From: Hyphomicrobiales bacterium
GTDB taxonomy: Bacteria; Pseudomonadota; Alphaproteobacteria; Rhizobiales; Beijerinckiaceae
Length of the DNA: 64,000 nucleotides
Assembly: GCA_947447895.1 (NCBI GenBank)
Contig: CANFLM010000002.1
Location: 21,961-85,960 of the forward strand
Direction: 5' to 3'
Within the stretch, counting starts at the first letter, position 1; the number at the start of each line of letters is the position of its first letter. The notes beneath the pieces are model-generated. The model saw only the letters and a list, made by a program, of their open reading frames with translations. It had not been told where the DNA came from and did not search any database. The position numbers and the translations under genes were made by a program. This document shows, piece after piece, positions 34,972 to 43,818 of this stretch.

Positions 34972-35969
34972 CGCAACAGGCTGTGCCGGCGATTGCGGTG
35001 ATCGGTGCCGGAGCATGGGGGACGGCACTGGCCAATGCGGCGGCTGTGGCCGGATGCCGCGTGACGCTATGGGCGCGCGATGCCGCCCAGATTGCCGCGA
35101 TGCGGCAGGACCGCTCCAATCAGGCCCGTCTGCCGGATGTGCCCTTGCACGAGAGGGTCACTCCGGAGGCCTCGTTGCAGGCGGCGGTATCCGGCGTGCA
35201 GGCTGTGTTGCTGGTGGTGCCGGCCCAGACCGTGGCCCAGATGGCCGCGACCCTGCAGCCTGTGCTGCCGCAGGGCGTGCCGGTGATCATTTGCGCCAAG
35301 GGGATCGACCGCGCCTCGGGCCATTTCATGAGCGAGGTGGTGGAAGAGGCCATGCCCGCTGTGCCGGTCATGGTGCTGTCGGGTCCGAGTTTCGCGCAGG
35401 ATGTCGGACTTGGTTTACCCACCGCCGTGGTGCTGGCCGGACGTGACGAGGCCGCCTGCAAGGCTCTGGCCGAAACACTCTCCTCGCCGCGCTTTCGTGT
35501 CTATCACAGCACAGATCTGCGCGGTGTCGAGATTGGCGGAGCGGCCAAAAACGTGCTGGCGATTGCGGCGGGCATTGTGGCTGGTCGCGGGTTGGGTGAA
35601 AGCGCACGCGCGGCTTTGACGGCGCGTGGTTTTGCCGAATTGCTGCGTTTCTCGCACGCCTTTGGCGGCCGTCCCGAAACGCTGATGGGCCTGTCGGGTC
35701 TGGGTGATCTGGTGCTGACCTGCGCTTCCGACAAATCGCGCAACTTTGCTTTCGGTCTGGCTTTGGGGCGTGGCGCTTCGGTGGAACAGGCGTCGGGCGG
35801 CAAATTGGCGGAAGGCGCGCTGACCGCCGGTGTCCTGGTCGGAATGGCCCGCAGCAAGGGCGTCGATATGCCGATTGCCGAGGCCGTCAATGCGGTGCTT
35901 GAAGGCCGGTCGGGCATTGACGAGGCCGTGGCCGGCTTGATGGCGCGCCCGCTCAAGGCCGAACATTGA
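34968..35969 (+). CDS. gpsA: NAD(P)-dependent glycerol-3-phosphate dehydrogenase
   Basis: A 333-residue enzyme making sn-glycerol-3-phosphate from DHAP for phospholipid synthesis. The Rossmann motif is [10 protein letters not shown] (about residue 11). [11 protein letters not shown], the catalytic-lysine region [13 protein letters not shown] and the C-terminal [12 protein letters not shown] complete the family pattern. It is translationally coupled to tsaD, a common pairing in alphaproteobacteria. Confidence 0.97.
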   Translation: MTQQAVPAIAVIGAGAWGTALANAAAVAGCRVTLWARDAAQIAAMRQDRSNQARLPDVPLHERVTPEASLQAAVSGVQAVLLVVPAQTVAQMAATLQPVLPQGVPVIICAKGIDRASGHFMSEVVEEAMPAVPVMVLSGPSFAQDVGLGLPTAVVLAGRDEAACKALAETLSSPRFRVYHSTDLRGVEIGGAAKNVLAIAAGIVAGRGLGESARAALTARGFAELLRFSHAFGGRPETLMGLSGLGDLVLTCASDKSRNFAFGLALGRGASVEQASGGKLAEGALTAGVLVGMARSKGVDMPIAEAVNAVLEGRSGIDEAVAGLMARPLKAEH

Positions 35970-36053
35970 CAGGGCAGCGGGCAAGCGGGGCTTTACGGAT
36001 CAGCCGTTTCGCCCCATTTTCAGACGATCGCGTGACACAATCGGGGGCAGGCA

Positions 36054-36470
36054 ATGGCCTATTGGCTTTATAAATCGGAACCGTTCAAATGGTCCTGGCA
36101 GCAGCAGGTCGAAGCCGGAGCGGAAGGCACATTCTGGAACGGGGTGCGCAACCATCTGGCCAAAAAGCACATGCAGGCGATGAAACTGGGTGATCGCGGC
36201 TTTTTCTACCATTCCAACGAGGGAAAAGAGATTGTCGGCCTCGTCGAGGTGATCCGCGAGGCCTATCCCGACCCGACCGCCGAGCCGGGCGAGCCCTGGG
36301 TGGTGGTCGACCTTAAGGCCGTCAAGCCGATGCCAAAGCCCGTCACGCTGGCGCAGGTGAAGGCGACCGAATCTCTGTCGAAAATGGCACTGGTGACCTC
36401 GATGCGCCTGTCGGTGCAGCCTGTCACGGACGAGGAATGGGACATTGTCTGCCGGATGGGCGGGGTGTGA
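36054..36470 (+). CDS. EVE-domain protein (Thymocyte nuclear protein 1-like)
   Basis: A 138-residue single EVE domain, a PUA-like fold that recognises modified bases in DNA or RNA. YKSEPFKWSW at the start, FWNGVRNHLAKKHMQAMKLG and FFYHSNEGKEIVGLVEV are the family hallmarks. Length and position downstream of tsaD-gpsA match the conserved alphaproteobacterial copy. The ligand is not known. Confidence 0.92.
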   Translation: MAYWLYKSEPFKWSWQQQVEAGAEGTFWNGVRNHLAKKHMQAMKLGDRGFFYHSNEGKEIVGLVEVIREAYPDPTAEPGEPWVVVDLKAVKPMPKPVTLAQVKATESLSKMALVTSMRLSVQPVTDEEWDIVCRMGGV

Positions 36471-36588
36471 CGCCAGCAATGCGGCTCCCCGTCAATTCGC
36501 GCTCGACGGGTGCGGCAAAAGGGGTACAATCATTTCAGGCTGATAAAATAGGCATCTTCTAGAAACTTTTACAGATAGGAACGCTTTG

Positions 36589-37293
36589 ATGAGTGTCGAA
36601 TATGTGATCACCCCCGCCCCGCGTGCCACCCTGCCGGTTGTCGGCACCACGGCGGTTTTTCCGGTGCGGCGCGCCTATTGCATCGGCCGCAACTATGCCG
36701 CCCATACCCGTGAAATGGGCGGAGATCCGACCCGCGAACCGCCGTTCTTTTTCCAGAAATCCGCCGATTGCCTGCAGCCGGTGCCTACCGGCGAGACGGT
36801 GCACCATCCCTATCCGACCCTGACCCATAATTACCATCACGAGATCGAAATGGTGGTCGCGCTCAAGAGTGGCGGCGTGCATATTCCGGTCGAAAAAGCG
36901 CTGGAGCATGTGTTCGGCTATGCGATCGGTCTCGATATGACCCGCCGCGATCTGCAGGAGGAAGCCAAGCAGTTGCGTCGCCCGTGGGACAGCGGCAAGA
37001 GCTCGGATTTCTCCGGACCCTGCGGCCCGATCCATCCGGTGGCGCAGGTCGGCCATCTGGCAAAAGGTTTTATCCGCGTCTCGGTTGACGGCATCGTCAA
37101 GCAGAAGGGCGATATTTCCGACATGATCTGGTCGGTGGCCGAACAGATTTCGATTCTGTCACAGGCCTACCATCTGGAAGCGGGCGATGTGATCTTCTCC
37201 GGCACGCCGGACGGGGTCGGCCCCGTCATCCGTGGCCAGACCATGCTGTGCGAAATCGAACATCTGGGCGAGATGAGCTTGAAAGTCGTCTAA
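36589..37293 (+). CDS. Fumarylacetoacetate-hydrolase family protein, fumarylpyruvate hydrolase-like
   Basis: A 234-residue FAH-fold hydrolase. CIGRNYAAHTREMG and the metal ligands in YHHEIEMVVAL (Glu pair) and GYAIGLDMTRRDLQ (Asp) are visible, with FSGTPDGVGP near the end. In this size class the best-known activities are fumarylpyruvate, acylpyruvate and oxaloacetate hydrolysis/decarboxylation. ATG 36589 is preceded by AGGAA; the codon just upstream is TTG. It converges on ftsY with ten bases between stops. Confidence 0.9.
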   Translation: MSVEYVITPAPRATLPVVGTTAVFPVRRAYCIGRNYAAHTREMGGDPTREPPFFFQKSADCLQPVPTGETVHHPYPTLTHNYHHEIEMVVALKSGGVHIPVEKALEHVFGYAIGLDMTRRDLQEEAKQLRRPWDSGKSSDFSGPCGPIHPVAQVGHLAKGFIRVSVDGIVKQKGDISDMIWSVAEQISILSQAYHLEAGDVIFSGTPDGVGPVIRGQTMLCEIEHLGEMSLKVV

Positions 37294-37303
37294 ATCTGAA
37301 AAC

Positions 37304-38332
37304 TCAAGCCAAACCAGCAATGGCCTTGGCAAAATCCCCGGCGGCGAAGGGTTCGAGATCGTCGACCCCTTCGCCCACACCAATGAAATGCACGGGCAGA
37401 CCCTGCGCCTCGGCCAGTGCCACCAGAATGCCGCCGCGTGCCGTACCGTCGAGCTTGGTCATCACCAGACCCGTGACGCCAGCCGCTTTCTTGAACAGAT
37501 CCACCTGCGACAGGGCGTTCTGTCCTACAGTGGCGTCGAGTACCAGCAGCACCGCATGCGGGGCCGTCGCGTCGACCTTTTTGATCACGCGGATGATTTT
37601 TTCCAGCTCGGCCATCAGCTCGGCGCGGTTTTGGAGGCGGCCTGCGGTGTCGATCATCACAATATCGGTGCCCTGCTCGCGGGCCTGGGTGACGGCGTCA
37701 AAGGCCAGCCCGGCCGCATCGGCCCCTTGCGGGCGGCTCATCACCTCGGCGCCGGTGCGTTGTCCCCAGACCTGCAATTGCTCGATGGCGGCGGCGCGGA
37801 ACGTATCGCCCGCGGCCAGCAGCACCGAACGGCCTTCCTGACGGAATTTCGCAGTCAATTTGCCGATTGTGGTGGTCTTGCCTGCTCCGTTGACACCCGC
37901 CATGACAATCACGAACGGTTTGTGATCGGCCTCGATCACAAGGGGATGGGCCACAGGCCGCAACACGGCTTCGATCTCGTGGGCCAGAATGGCGCGGACT
38001 TCTTCGACCTCGATGTCCTTTTCAAACCGGCCTTTGCGCAGGCTTTCGATGATGCGGGCCGAGACGGTGGTGCCCAGATCAGCGCGAATCAGCACATCCT
38101 CGAAATCCTGCAGCGTGTCGCTGTCGAGCTTGCGCTTGGTGATGAGGTCACTGATGCCCTGCCCGAGCGCGGAGGAGGAACGGGCCAGCCCGCTGCTCAG
38201 CCGTTGCCACCAGGAACCGCCGCTCGGCGGGGCGGTTTCGGCTGCCGACAATGCGTCATCGCTGCCGGCCTTCTGTTTGGATCCAAACAGCCGGGAGAGA
38301 AAACCTCTGTTTTGTTCATCATTTTGTGTCAT
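37304..38332 (-). CDS. ftsY: Signal recognition particle receptor FtsY
   Basis: A 342-residue SRP-receptor GTPase that docks ribosome-SRP complexes at the membrane. The N domain begins around residue 60. G1 is GVNGAGKTTTIGKL, G3 is DTAGRLQ, and G4 is TKLDGTARGG. The N-terminal acidic A region is short, as usual for alphaproteobacteria. The start is an ATG preceded by an in-frame GTG (38335). It is divergent from the pseudouridine synthase gene, with about 50 bases between starts. Confidence 0.96.
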   Translation of the reverse strand: MTQNDEQNRGFLSRLFGSKQKAGSDDALSAAETAPPSGGSWWQRLSSGLARSSSALGQGISDLITKRKLDSDTLQDFEDVLIRADLGTTVSARIIESLRKGRFEKDIEVEEVRAILAHEIEAVLRPVAHPLVIEADHKPFVIVMAGVNGAGKTTTIGKLTAKFRQEGRSVLLAAGDTFRAAAIEQLQVWGQRTGAEVMSRPQGADAAGLAFDAVTQAREQGTDIVMIDTAGRLQNRAELMAELEKIIRVIKKVDATAPHAVLLVLDATVGQNALSQVDLFKKAAGVTGLVMTKLDGTARGGILVALAEAQGLPVHFIGVGEGVDDLEPFAAGDFAKAIAGLA

Positions 38333-38384
38333 CACACTCTCGATACAGCTTTCGTGCCGCCGGAGAAAGGGCTATCCGACATTC

Positions 38385-39083
38385 ATGACAGAAGAAGATC
38401 TGCTCGCCCGCTTGCTGTATCGCGATGCTTTGATGCTGGTGATTGATAAACCGGCCGGCATAGCCGTGCATCGCGGCCCCAAGGCGGCCTTCGGCGAACA
38501 TGACGCGCTGGAGGCCTATTTCGGAATTCTGAAGTTCGGCTTGCCACGTGCTCCCAGCCTTGCGCATCGTCTGGATCGGGATACTTCGGGCTGTCTGGTA
38601 CTTGGGCGCCACCGCAAAGCGCTAGAAACCCTTGGCGATCTGTTCAAAAAGGGCAGAATCGACAAAACCTATTGGGCCGTTGTGGAAGGTGGGCCCGGGG
38701 AGGACGCCGGCCTGATCGATCTGCCTCTGGGCCGCCGCGATGCTTCGCGTGGCTGGTGGATGAAGGTTGACCCCGAGGGTCTGCCCTCGCAATCGCGCTT
38801 TACCGTGATGGGGCGGCATGAGGGCCTGACATGGCTGGCACTGGATCCGCTGACCGGACGCACCCACCAGCTGCGGGTACATTGCGCGGCAATGGGCTGG
38901 CCGATTTTGGGTGATCCGATCTATGGCTCGGCACCGCGTCAGGGTGGTCCGCCGTTGCATCTGCATGCGCGCGAGGTCACCATTCCGCTCTATCGCAACA
39001 AGCCGCCGATTACCGTCACCGCCCCGGTGCCCGAGGCGATGGCCGCCGCTTTGACGGCTTGCGGCTATGCCGGTCAGGACTGA
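38385..39083 (+). CDS. RluA-family RNA pseudouridine synthase
   Basis: A 232-residue pseudouridine synthase. The catalytic Asp is in HRLDRDTSGCLVLGR (about residue 67). The uracil-pocket motif GRTHQLRVH and GDPIYG follow. No S4 domain is present, so it is an RluA/RluC-like short form; the target uridine cannot be read from sequence. ATG 38385 follows GGAGAAAGGG. It converges on mtaB with six bases between stops. Confidence 0.92.
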   Translation: MTEEDLLARLLYRDALMLVIDKPAGIAVHRGPKAAFGEHDALEAYFGILKFGLPRAPSLAHRLDRDTSGCLVLGRHRKALETLGDLFKKGRIDKTYWAVVEGGPGEDAGLIDLPLGRRDASRGWWMKVDPEGLPSQSRFTVMGRHEGLTWLALDPLTGRTHQLRVHCAAMGWPILGDPIYGSAPRQGGPPLHLHAREVTIPLYRNKPPITVTAPVPEAMAAALTACGYAGQD

Positions 39084-39089
39084 GGCCGG

Positions 39090-40340
39090 TCAAGCCGCAA
39101 CCAGATCATGTCCTTCGATGGCGAGGATCGGGGCCTGGATGATCTCTCCCGCAGTCACCTGCGAACGAAAGCGGACGGTGGCAAAACCCTCGCCGCGCCC
39201 CAGATGGTCCTGTTCGACCAGCACATTCTGCACTGTGCCGAGCTGGCTTTTCAGATAGGTATCGAGCGCCAGATCACCGGCCGCGCGCAAGCGTTTGGCG
39301 CGGTCTTTCACCACCTGCTTGGGCAGCTGCGGCATCCGCGCCGCCGGCGTGCCCTCGCGCGGGGAAAAGGGGAAGACATGCAGATAGGTCAGGTCGCATT
39401 CGCGCACCAAAGCGAGTGAATTGGCAAACATCTCTTCGGTTTCGGTCGGAAATCCCGCGATAATATCCGCTCCGAACACGATATCGGGTCGTAATGACTT
39501 GATTTTCTGGCTGAAGGCAATGGCATCATCGCGTAAGTGGCGGCGCTTCATCCGCTTCAGGATCATGTCGTCGCCTGCCTGCAACGACAGGTGCAGATGC
39601 GGCATCAACCGTTTTTCGCTGGCCAAAGCGTCGATCAAAGCCTCGTCGGCCTCGATGGAGTCGATCGACGACAGCCGCAGGCGCGGCAGATCCGGCACAT
39701 GCGTCAGAATGGATTGCATCAACTGCCCCAGTCGCGGCGTGCCCGGCAGATCGGCGCCCCACGAGGTCATGTCGACGCCGGTCAGCACCACTTCCTTGTA
39801 GCCGCGGTCCACCAGCCGTTTGATCTGGTCGACAGCCGCACCCATGGCGACCGAGCGCGAGGGACCGCGCCCGTAGGGGATGATGCAGAAGGTGCAGCGG
39901 TGGTCGCAGCCGTTTTGGACCTGCACAAAGGCGCGGGTGCGCCCTTCGAAACCGTCGACCAGATGGCTGGCGGTTTCACGCACCGCCATGATGTCGGCCA
40001 CCTGGACCCGTTCCGACGCGGCGGTGGGGTCGGCCAGTTGCGCCCATGTTTGGCTTTGGCTTTTCTCGCTGTTGCCGATCACCCGATCGACCTCGTCCAT
40101 CGCGGCAAACATGGCCGGTTCGATCTGGGCGGCGCAGCCGGTGACCACAATGGTCGCCTCAGGCCGTTCGCGTTTGAGTCGGCGGATGGCCTGCCGGGCC
40201 TGCCGTGTGGCCTCGGCTGTGACGGCACAGGTGTTGAAAATCACCAGATCCTGATGCCCGGCTTCCAGCGCCTGCTGGCGCATGGATTCCGATTCCACAA
40301 TATTCAGACGGCAGCCGAAGGTGACAACATCGACAGCCAT
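39090..40340 (-). CDS. mtaB: tRNA t6A37 methylthiotransferase MtaB
   Basis: A 416-residue radical-SAM enzyme that converts t6A37 to ms2t6A37. The N-terminal MTTase domain holds three cluster cysteines (TFGCRLN, FNTCAVT and VTGCAAQ). The radical-SAM cluster is QNGCDHRCTFCIIPYG, followed by a C-terminal TRAM-like region. ATG 40340 overlaps the dapF stop (TGATG), so the two are translated together. tsaD, about 5 kb away, makes its substrate base. Confidence 0.95.
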   Translation of the reverse strand: MAVDVVTFGCRLNIVESESMRQQALEAGHQDLVIFNTCAVTAEATRQARQAIRRLKRERPEATIVVTGCAAQIEPAMFAAMDEVDRVIGNSEKSQSQTWAQLADPTAASERVQVADIMAVRETASHLVDGFEGRTRAFVQVQNGCDHRCTFCIIPYGRGPSRSVAMGAAVDQIKRLVDRGYKEVVLTGVDMTSWGADLPGTPRLGQLMQSILTHVPDLPRLRLSSIDSIEADEALIDALASEKRLMPHLHLSLQAGDDMILKRMKRRHLRDDAIAFSQKIKSLRPDIVFGADIIAGFPTETEEMFANSLALVRECDLTYLHVFPFSPREGTPAARMPQLPKQVVKDRAKRLRAAGDLALDTYLKSQLGTVQNVLVEQDHLGRGEGFATVRFRSQVTAGEIIQAPILAIEGHDLVAA

Positions 40341-41209
40341 CACGCACGCCCTGCAAACAAGGCGGCATCGAAACTGCCGCGGGTTTCGAGCTCGACCAGA
40401 CCCGTCATCAGCACGTGATTGTCGCTTTCGCGCCATTCGATCACCAGCGAGCCGCCCGGCAAGGCCACAGAAATTCTGCGATCCCCGACATGGCGTCGGA
40501 CGGCAGCGACGGCGGCCGCACAGGCGGCCGAGCCGCAAGCCAGTGTCAGCCCCGCTCCGCGTTCCCACACCCGCAGGATCATTGCAGACGGCGAGGTCAT
40601 TTGCGCAACCGAGATATTCGCGCGTTCGGGAAACAACGGATGATGCTCCAGCATCGGCCCGATGGTCGCCAGATCAATGGCCTGATAATCCGGCACAAAA
40701 AAGATGGCGTGCGGATTGCCCATATTGACTACTGCCGGACCCGCCAGCACCGGCGCATCGGCGGGGCCGACCGCCAGTTCGATGCGGCGTGTATCGGCAA
40801 AATTTTCGGAGAGCGGAATGTCCTGCCAGCCAAGGCGCGGCGCACCCATATCGACGGTGAAGGTCAGCGGGCCGTCGCGGCGGCAGGCCAGCAATCCCGC
40901 TTGGGTTTCCAGCATCACGGTGTCTATCGTGGCGTGCTCAAGCAGGGCCCAGGCCACACAACGCGTGCCGTTGCCGCAGGCGCCCGACAGCGACCCGTCA
41001 CAATTGAAAATCTGCATGAAAGCCGCCGTGCCGGGCGTGCGCGGATCCGACAGCACCATCAGCTGGTCAAACCCCGTCTCGGGCCCCTCGGCAATGGCGC
41101 GGGCATCCTCGGGCCGCACCAGCAGCGGGGTGCCGCGCAGATCGAGCACGATAATGGCATTGCCGATGCCGTTCATTTTCAGAAAGGGCCGACCGATAAG
41201 CGGGTTCAC
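40340..41209 (-). CDS. dapF: Diaminopimelate epimerase
   Basis: A 289-residue enzyme that epimerises LL- to meso-diaminopimelate for lysine and peptidoglycan synthesis. Both catalytic cysteines are present, in [10 protein letters not shown] and in [14 protein letters not shown]. The GTG at 41209 is preceded by GAGG at seven bases and gives the family-typical start (FLKMNGIGN). The open frame upstream of it shows no similarity. It is first in the dapF-mtaB pair. Confidence 0.95.
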   Translation of the reverse strand: MNPLIGRPFLKMNGIGNAIIVLDLRGTPLLVRPEDARAIAEGPETGFDQLMVLSDPRTPGTAAFMQIFNCDGSLSGACGNGTRCVAWALLEHATIDTVMLETQAGLLACRRDGPLTFTVDMGAPRLGWQDIPLSENFADTRRIELAVGPADAPVLAGPAVVNMGNPHAIFFVPDYQAIDLATIGPMLEHHPLFPERANISVAQMTSPSAMILRVWERGAGLTLACGSAACAAAVAAVRRHVGDRRISVALPGGSLVIEWRESDNHVLMTGLVELETRGSFDAALFAGRA

Positions 41210-41376
41210 GTTAAAGCCTCGTTGAGTAACATTGGCGAAGATATAACGTCGAAGCGAAAAAAGTGCTACTGATACTCGACCTTCTGCCGGACAGGTCTTA
41301 CCCTGTCCCAATATCGGGTTTGAGTCGGTTTCCGACGGCTTTGGCTTAAAACATTGTTTGTTCTGCAACCTTTTGG

Positions 41377-42159
41377 ATGATCAAGATGCGTCTATTCCTT
41401 GCGGTATTTGCCGGCGCGGCTGTTTTGGCTGCGGGCCTGTTCTGGTTCCAGAACCAGCAAGGCCAACCGCCTTTGGCGGTGGTGGCCCAAACAGCAGGAA
41501 CTCCATCGGCCAGCACCCCGCCAGCCAGCACACTGGAAGCGGTCAAACCCGTTCCCGAGCCTGTGACGGACAAGCCCGCCGCCCTGCCTGCGCCTGTCGA
41601 GGTGGCACCGGCACCGAAAGTGGCGGATGCAGAACAGAATTCCGCAACACAACCTTTCACAACTCTTGCGCCGCCGCCGCTCGATCCCAACAATCCCGAA
41701 GAGGTGGTGATGGTCTCGCGTCCGGCTTTTGTGATGCGCGGTCAATCCTCATGGGATGATGGCTATCAGGCGCTGGCAGGCTCATTTGCGCGTCTGAACA
41801 GTGAAGCCAAGGCACTGGACCTGAAAGTCACGGGGCGTGCCGTGGCGGTGTTTGTGGAAACCGATGATCGGGGCTTCCGCTATGAGGCGGTCCTGCCGGT
41901 CGCGTCACTGCCGGCGCAACGGCCGGCCAACTGGCCAAGCGATATGCGGCTGGGCGCGACCCCCGAGGGCAAGGCGATCCGTTTTGTCCACAAAGGTCCT
42001 TATGACGAGATCGACAGCACCTATGAGGCCATTACCGCCTATCTCGATGTCAAAGGCATCGAGGCCAAGGAAACCCTCATTGAGGAATATATCAACCTCG
42101 GCCAGGAATCCGGTGATGCCGCGATCGAAGCCTATATCTACGTCCAGCCGAACAAATAG
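41377..42159 (+). CDS. Membrane-tethered GyrI-like (effector-binding fold) protein
   Basis: A 260-residue protein with an N-terminal membrane anchor or uncleaved signal (about 5-23), a Pro/Ala/Thr-rich linker (about 30-100) and a C-terminal GyrI-like domain (about 108-260). It contains [30 protein letters not shown] and [19 protein letters not shown], and ends YIYVQPNK. This fold binds small amphipathic ligands in AraC/BmrR regulators and SOUL-like proteins. Here it should sit in the periplasm, with no DNA-binding domain. The function is unknown. Confidence 0.82.
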   Translation: MIKMRLFLAVFAGAAVLAAGLFWFQNQQGQPPLAVVAQTAGTPSASTPPASTLEAVKPVPEPVTDKPAALPAPVEVAPAPKVADAEQNSATQPFTTLAPPPLDPNNPEEVVMVSRPAFVMRGQSSWDDGYQALAGSFARLNSEAKALDLKVTGRAVAVFVETDDRGFRYEAVLPVASLPAQRPANWPSDMRLGATPEGKAIRFVHKGPYDEIDSTYEAITAYLDVKGIEAKETLIEEYINLGQESGDAAIEAYIYVQPNK

Positions 42160-42161
42160 GC

Positions 42162-42887
42162 CTATTCGCGCCGCAACAGGCGGTCGACCAGCAGGGTCGA
42201 CCAGAAACTGGCATGGAAGTTTCGCTGCAGGGCTTCCGGATCGTAATGATTGGCAACCCAGTCTTCGAATGTCAGGCCTTTTTCAAGCCCTTCGAGGCGG
42301 TAAAGCTCGAAAAACGCATCGAGAATGCCGGTTTTTGACCATTTGAAATGGCCGTAGCGCGATGACAATTGCTGCATCGCCTCGTCAAGCGGGCGGTTTT
42401 CATGCAGCAGCAGATAGAGCGTGGCCATGAAGCCGGCGCGGTCTGCCCCCGATTTGCAATGGATCAGCGCGGGTGTTTCGAGGTCTGCGAAAAACTGGCG
42501 GGCTTTCAGCATGGCCTCGCGTTCGGGGGCTCCACGCGAGCGCAGGGTGAAATCGAGGATCCGGATACCGTTGTGCTCGGCAGCTTCCTTTTCCAGAGGC
42601 CACGAGCCGAATTCGCGGCCGCCACGCAGATTGATGATGGTTCTCAACCCCTGACGGGCCATCCGGTTGATGTCATGCGGGGCAGGCTGTGCCGCCCGCC
42701 AGAAGTGCGGCGTGACCTGATGGAAATTCAGATAGAACAATCTGAAAATGCCGTGATCCGACAAAATCATGTTCGTCCAGGCATAGATGCGCTGCCAGAA
42801 ACCGGTAATCGGACGATCCCAGCGCGCAATACGGGCCAGACGGCGCTCGCTGCGCAAATCCTGACGGGAGAAAGAAGGCAGGCGCAT
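42162..42887 (-). CDS. Dual-specificity/tyrosine-phosphatase-fold protein
   Basis: A 241-residue protein with the Cys-phosphatase signature HCKSGADRAGF (HCx5R) at about residue 148 and a preceding INLRGGREFGSW loop that can supply the general acid region. There is no signal peptide. The C-terminal 60 residues (LTFEDWVANHYDPEAL) are a helical extension seen in an alphaproteobacterial group of unknown substrate, possibly a lipid phosphate or phosphotyrosine. ATG 42887 was chosen over the upstream frame. It converges on the GyrI-like gene with two bases between stops. Confidence 0.85.
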   Translation of the reverse strand: MRLPSFSRQDLRSERRLARIARWDRPITGFWQRIYAWTNMILSDHGIFRLFYLNFHQVTPHFWRAAQPAPHDINRMARQGLRTIINLRGGREFGSWPLEKEAAEHNGIRILDFTLRSRGAPEREAMLKARQFFADLETPALIHCKSGADRAGFMATLYLLLHENRPLDEAMQQLSSRYGHFKWSKTGILDAFFELYRLEGLEKGLTFEDWVANHYDPEALQRNFHASFWSTLLVDRLLRRE

Positions 42888-43097
42888 TGCTGTCCTATTC
42901 CATGGCTGCGGGGGCAACAGGTGCTCTGCCCTGTGGGATCGGTGGCCGGTTGGCACTCGGAAAGCGGTTTAACAGCCCCCACCTCCCAGTGCAATCAGCA
43001 GGAAAAGCCCCACCCGCACCAAAGTAGTCTTGCTACTGGGCCGCGCTGTGCCTAAACAGGCGTCAAAGAGGCTCGATTGACGAAAAGGGTAAGCACC

Positions 43098-43637
43098 ATG
43101 ATCATCGACAATGTCACGCTCGGCAAAAATGCACCGGACGAAGTGAACGTGATTATCGAAGTGCCGATTGGCGGTGAGCCGATTAAATACGAAATGGACA
43201 AGGCCTCCGGCGCGCTGATGGTCGACCGCTTCCTCTATACGTCGATGCGCTATCCCGGCAATTACGGCTTTATCCCGCATACCCTGTCCGATGACGGCGA
43301 TCCCTGCGATGTGATCATTGCCAATACCCGCGCCATTATCCCCGGTGCGATCATGAGCGTGCGGCCTGTCGGCGTGCTGTTCATGGAAGACGAAGCCGGT
43401 GGCGACGAGAAAATTCTGGCTGTTCCGGCCGCCAAACTGACCCGTCGCTACGAGAGCGTGCATAATTACACCGACTTGCCCGCCATCACGCTGGACCAGA
43501 TCCAGCACTTTTTCGAGCGTTACAAGGATCTCGAACCCGGCAAATGGGTGAAGGTCGTGCGTTGGGGGACTGCAGAAGAGGCCCGCAAGCTGATCCTCGA
43601 AGGTGTCGAGCGCGCGAAAGCGGCCAAAAACAAATAA
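43098..43637 (+). CDS. ppa: Inorganic pyrophosphatase (family I)
   Basis: A 179-residue soluble Mg-dependent pyrophosphatase that drives biosynthetic reactions by removing PPi. The family signature with three metal-binding Asp is [29 protein letters not shown] and [12 protein letters not shown] are further hallmarks. ATG 43098 is preceded by AAAAGGG. A strong terminator follows 35 bases after the stop, so it is probably monocistronic. Confidence 0.97.
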   Translation: MIIDNVTLGKNAPDEVNVIIEVPIGGEPIKYEMDKASGALMVDRFLYTSMRYPGNYGFIPHTLSDDGDPCDVIIANTRAIIPGAIMSVRPVGVLFMEDEAGGDEKILAVPAAKLTRRYESVHNYTDLPAITLDQIQHFFERYKDLEPGKWVKVVRWGTAEEARKLILEGVERAKAAKNK

Positions 43638-43672
43638 TCCGGAAGGCGCCAGCCTGCTGGTGATGCTGATGC

Positions 43673-43709
43673 GATAAGGCCCCGTTTCGGGGCCTTATCT
43701 TGTTTTTTT
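43673..43709 (+). terminator. Rho-independent terminator of ppa
   Basis: Perfect 11-base stem GATAAGGCCCC / GGGGCCTTATC around a GTTTC loop, followed by TTGTTTTTTT. Canonical intrinsic terminator. Confidence 0.93.
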
Positions 43710-43818
43710 AGAGACTTTTCGCCTAAAAATTGCTGTTTTTTTGTTTCATGAGTCTCGCAGACGGGATGTTTTCCGCTAAACCTGTTTGACGTGATTCGCT
43801 TTTCACTGGAGGGTGCCC

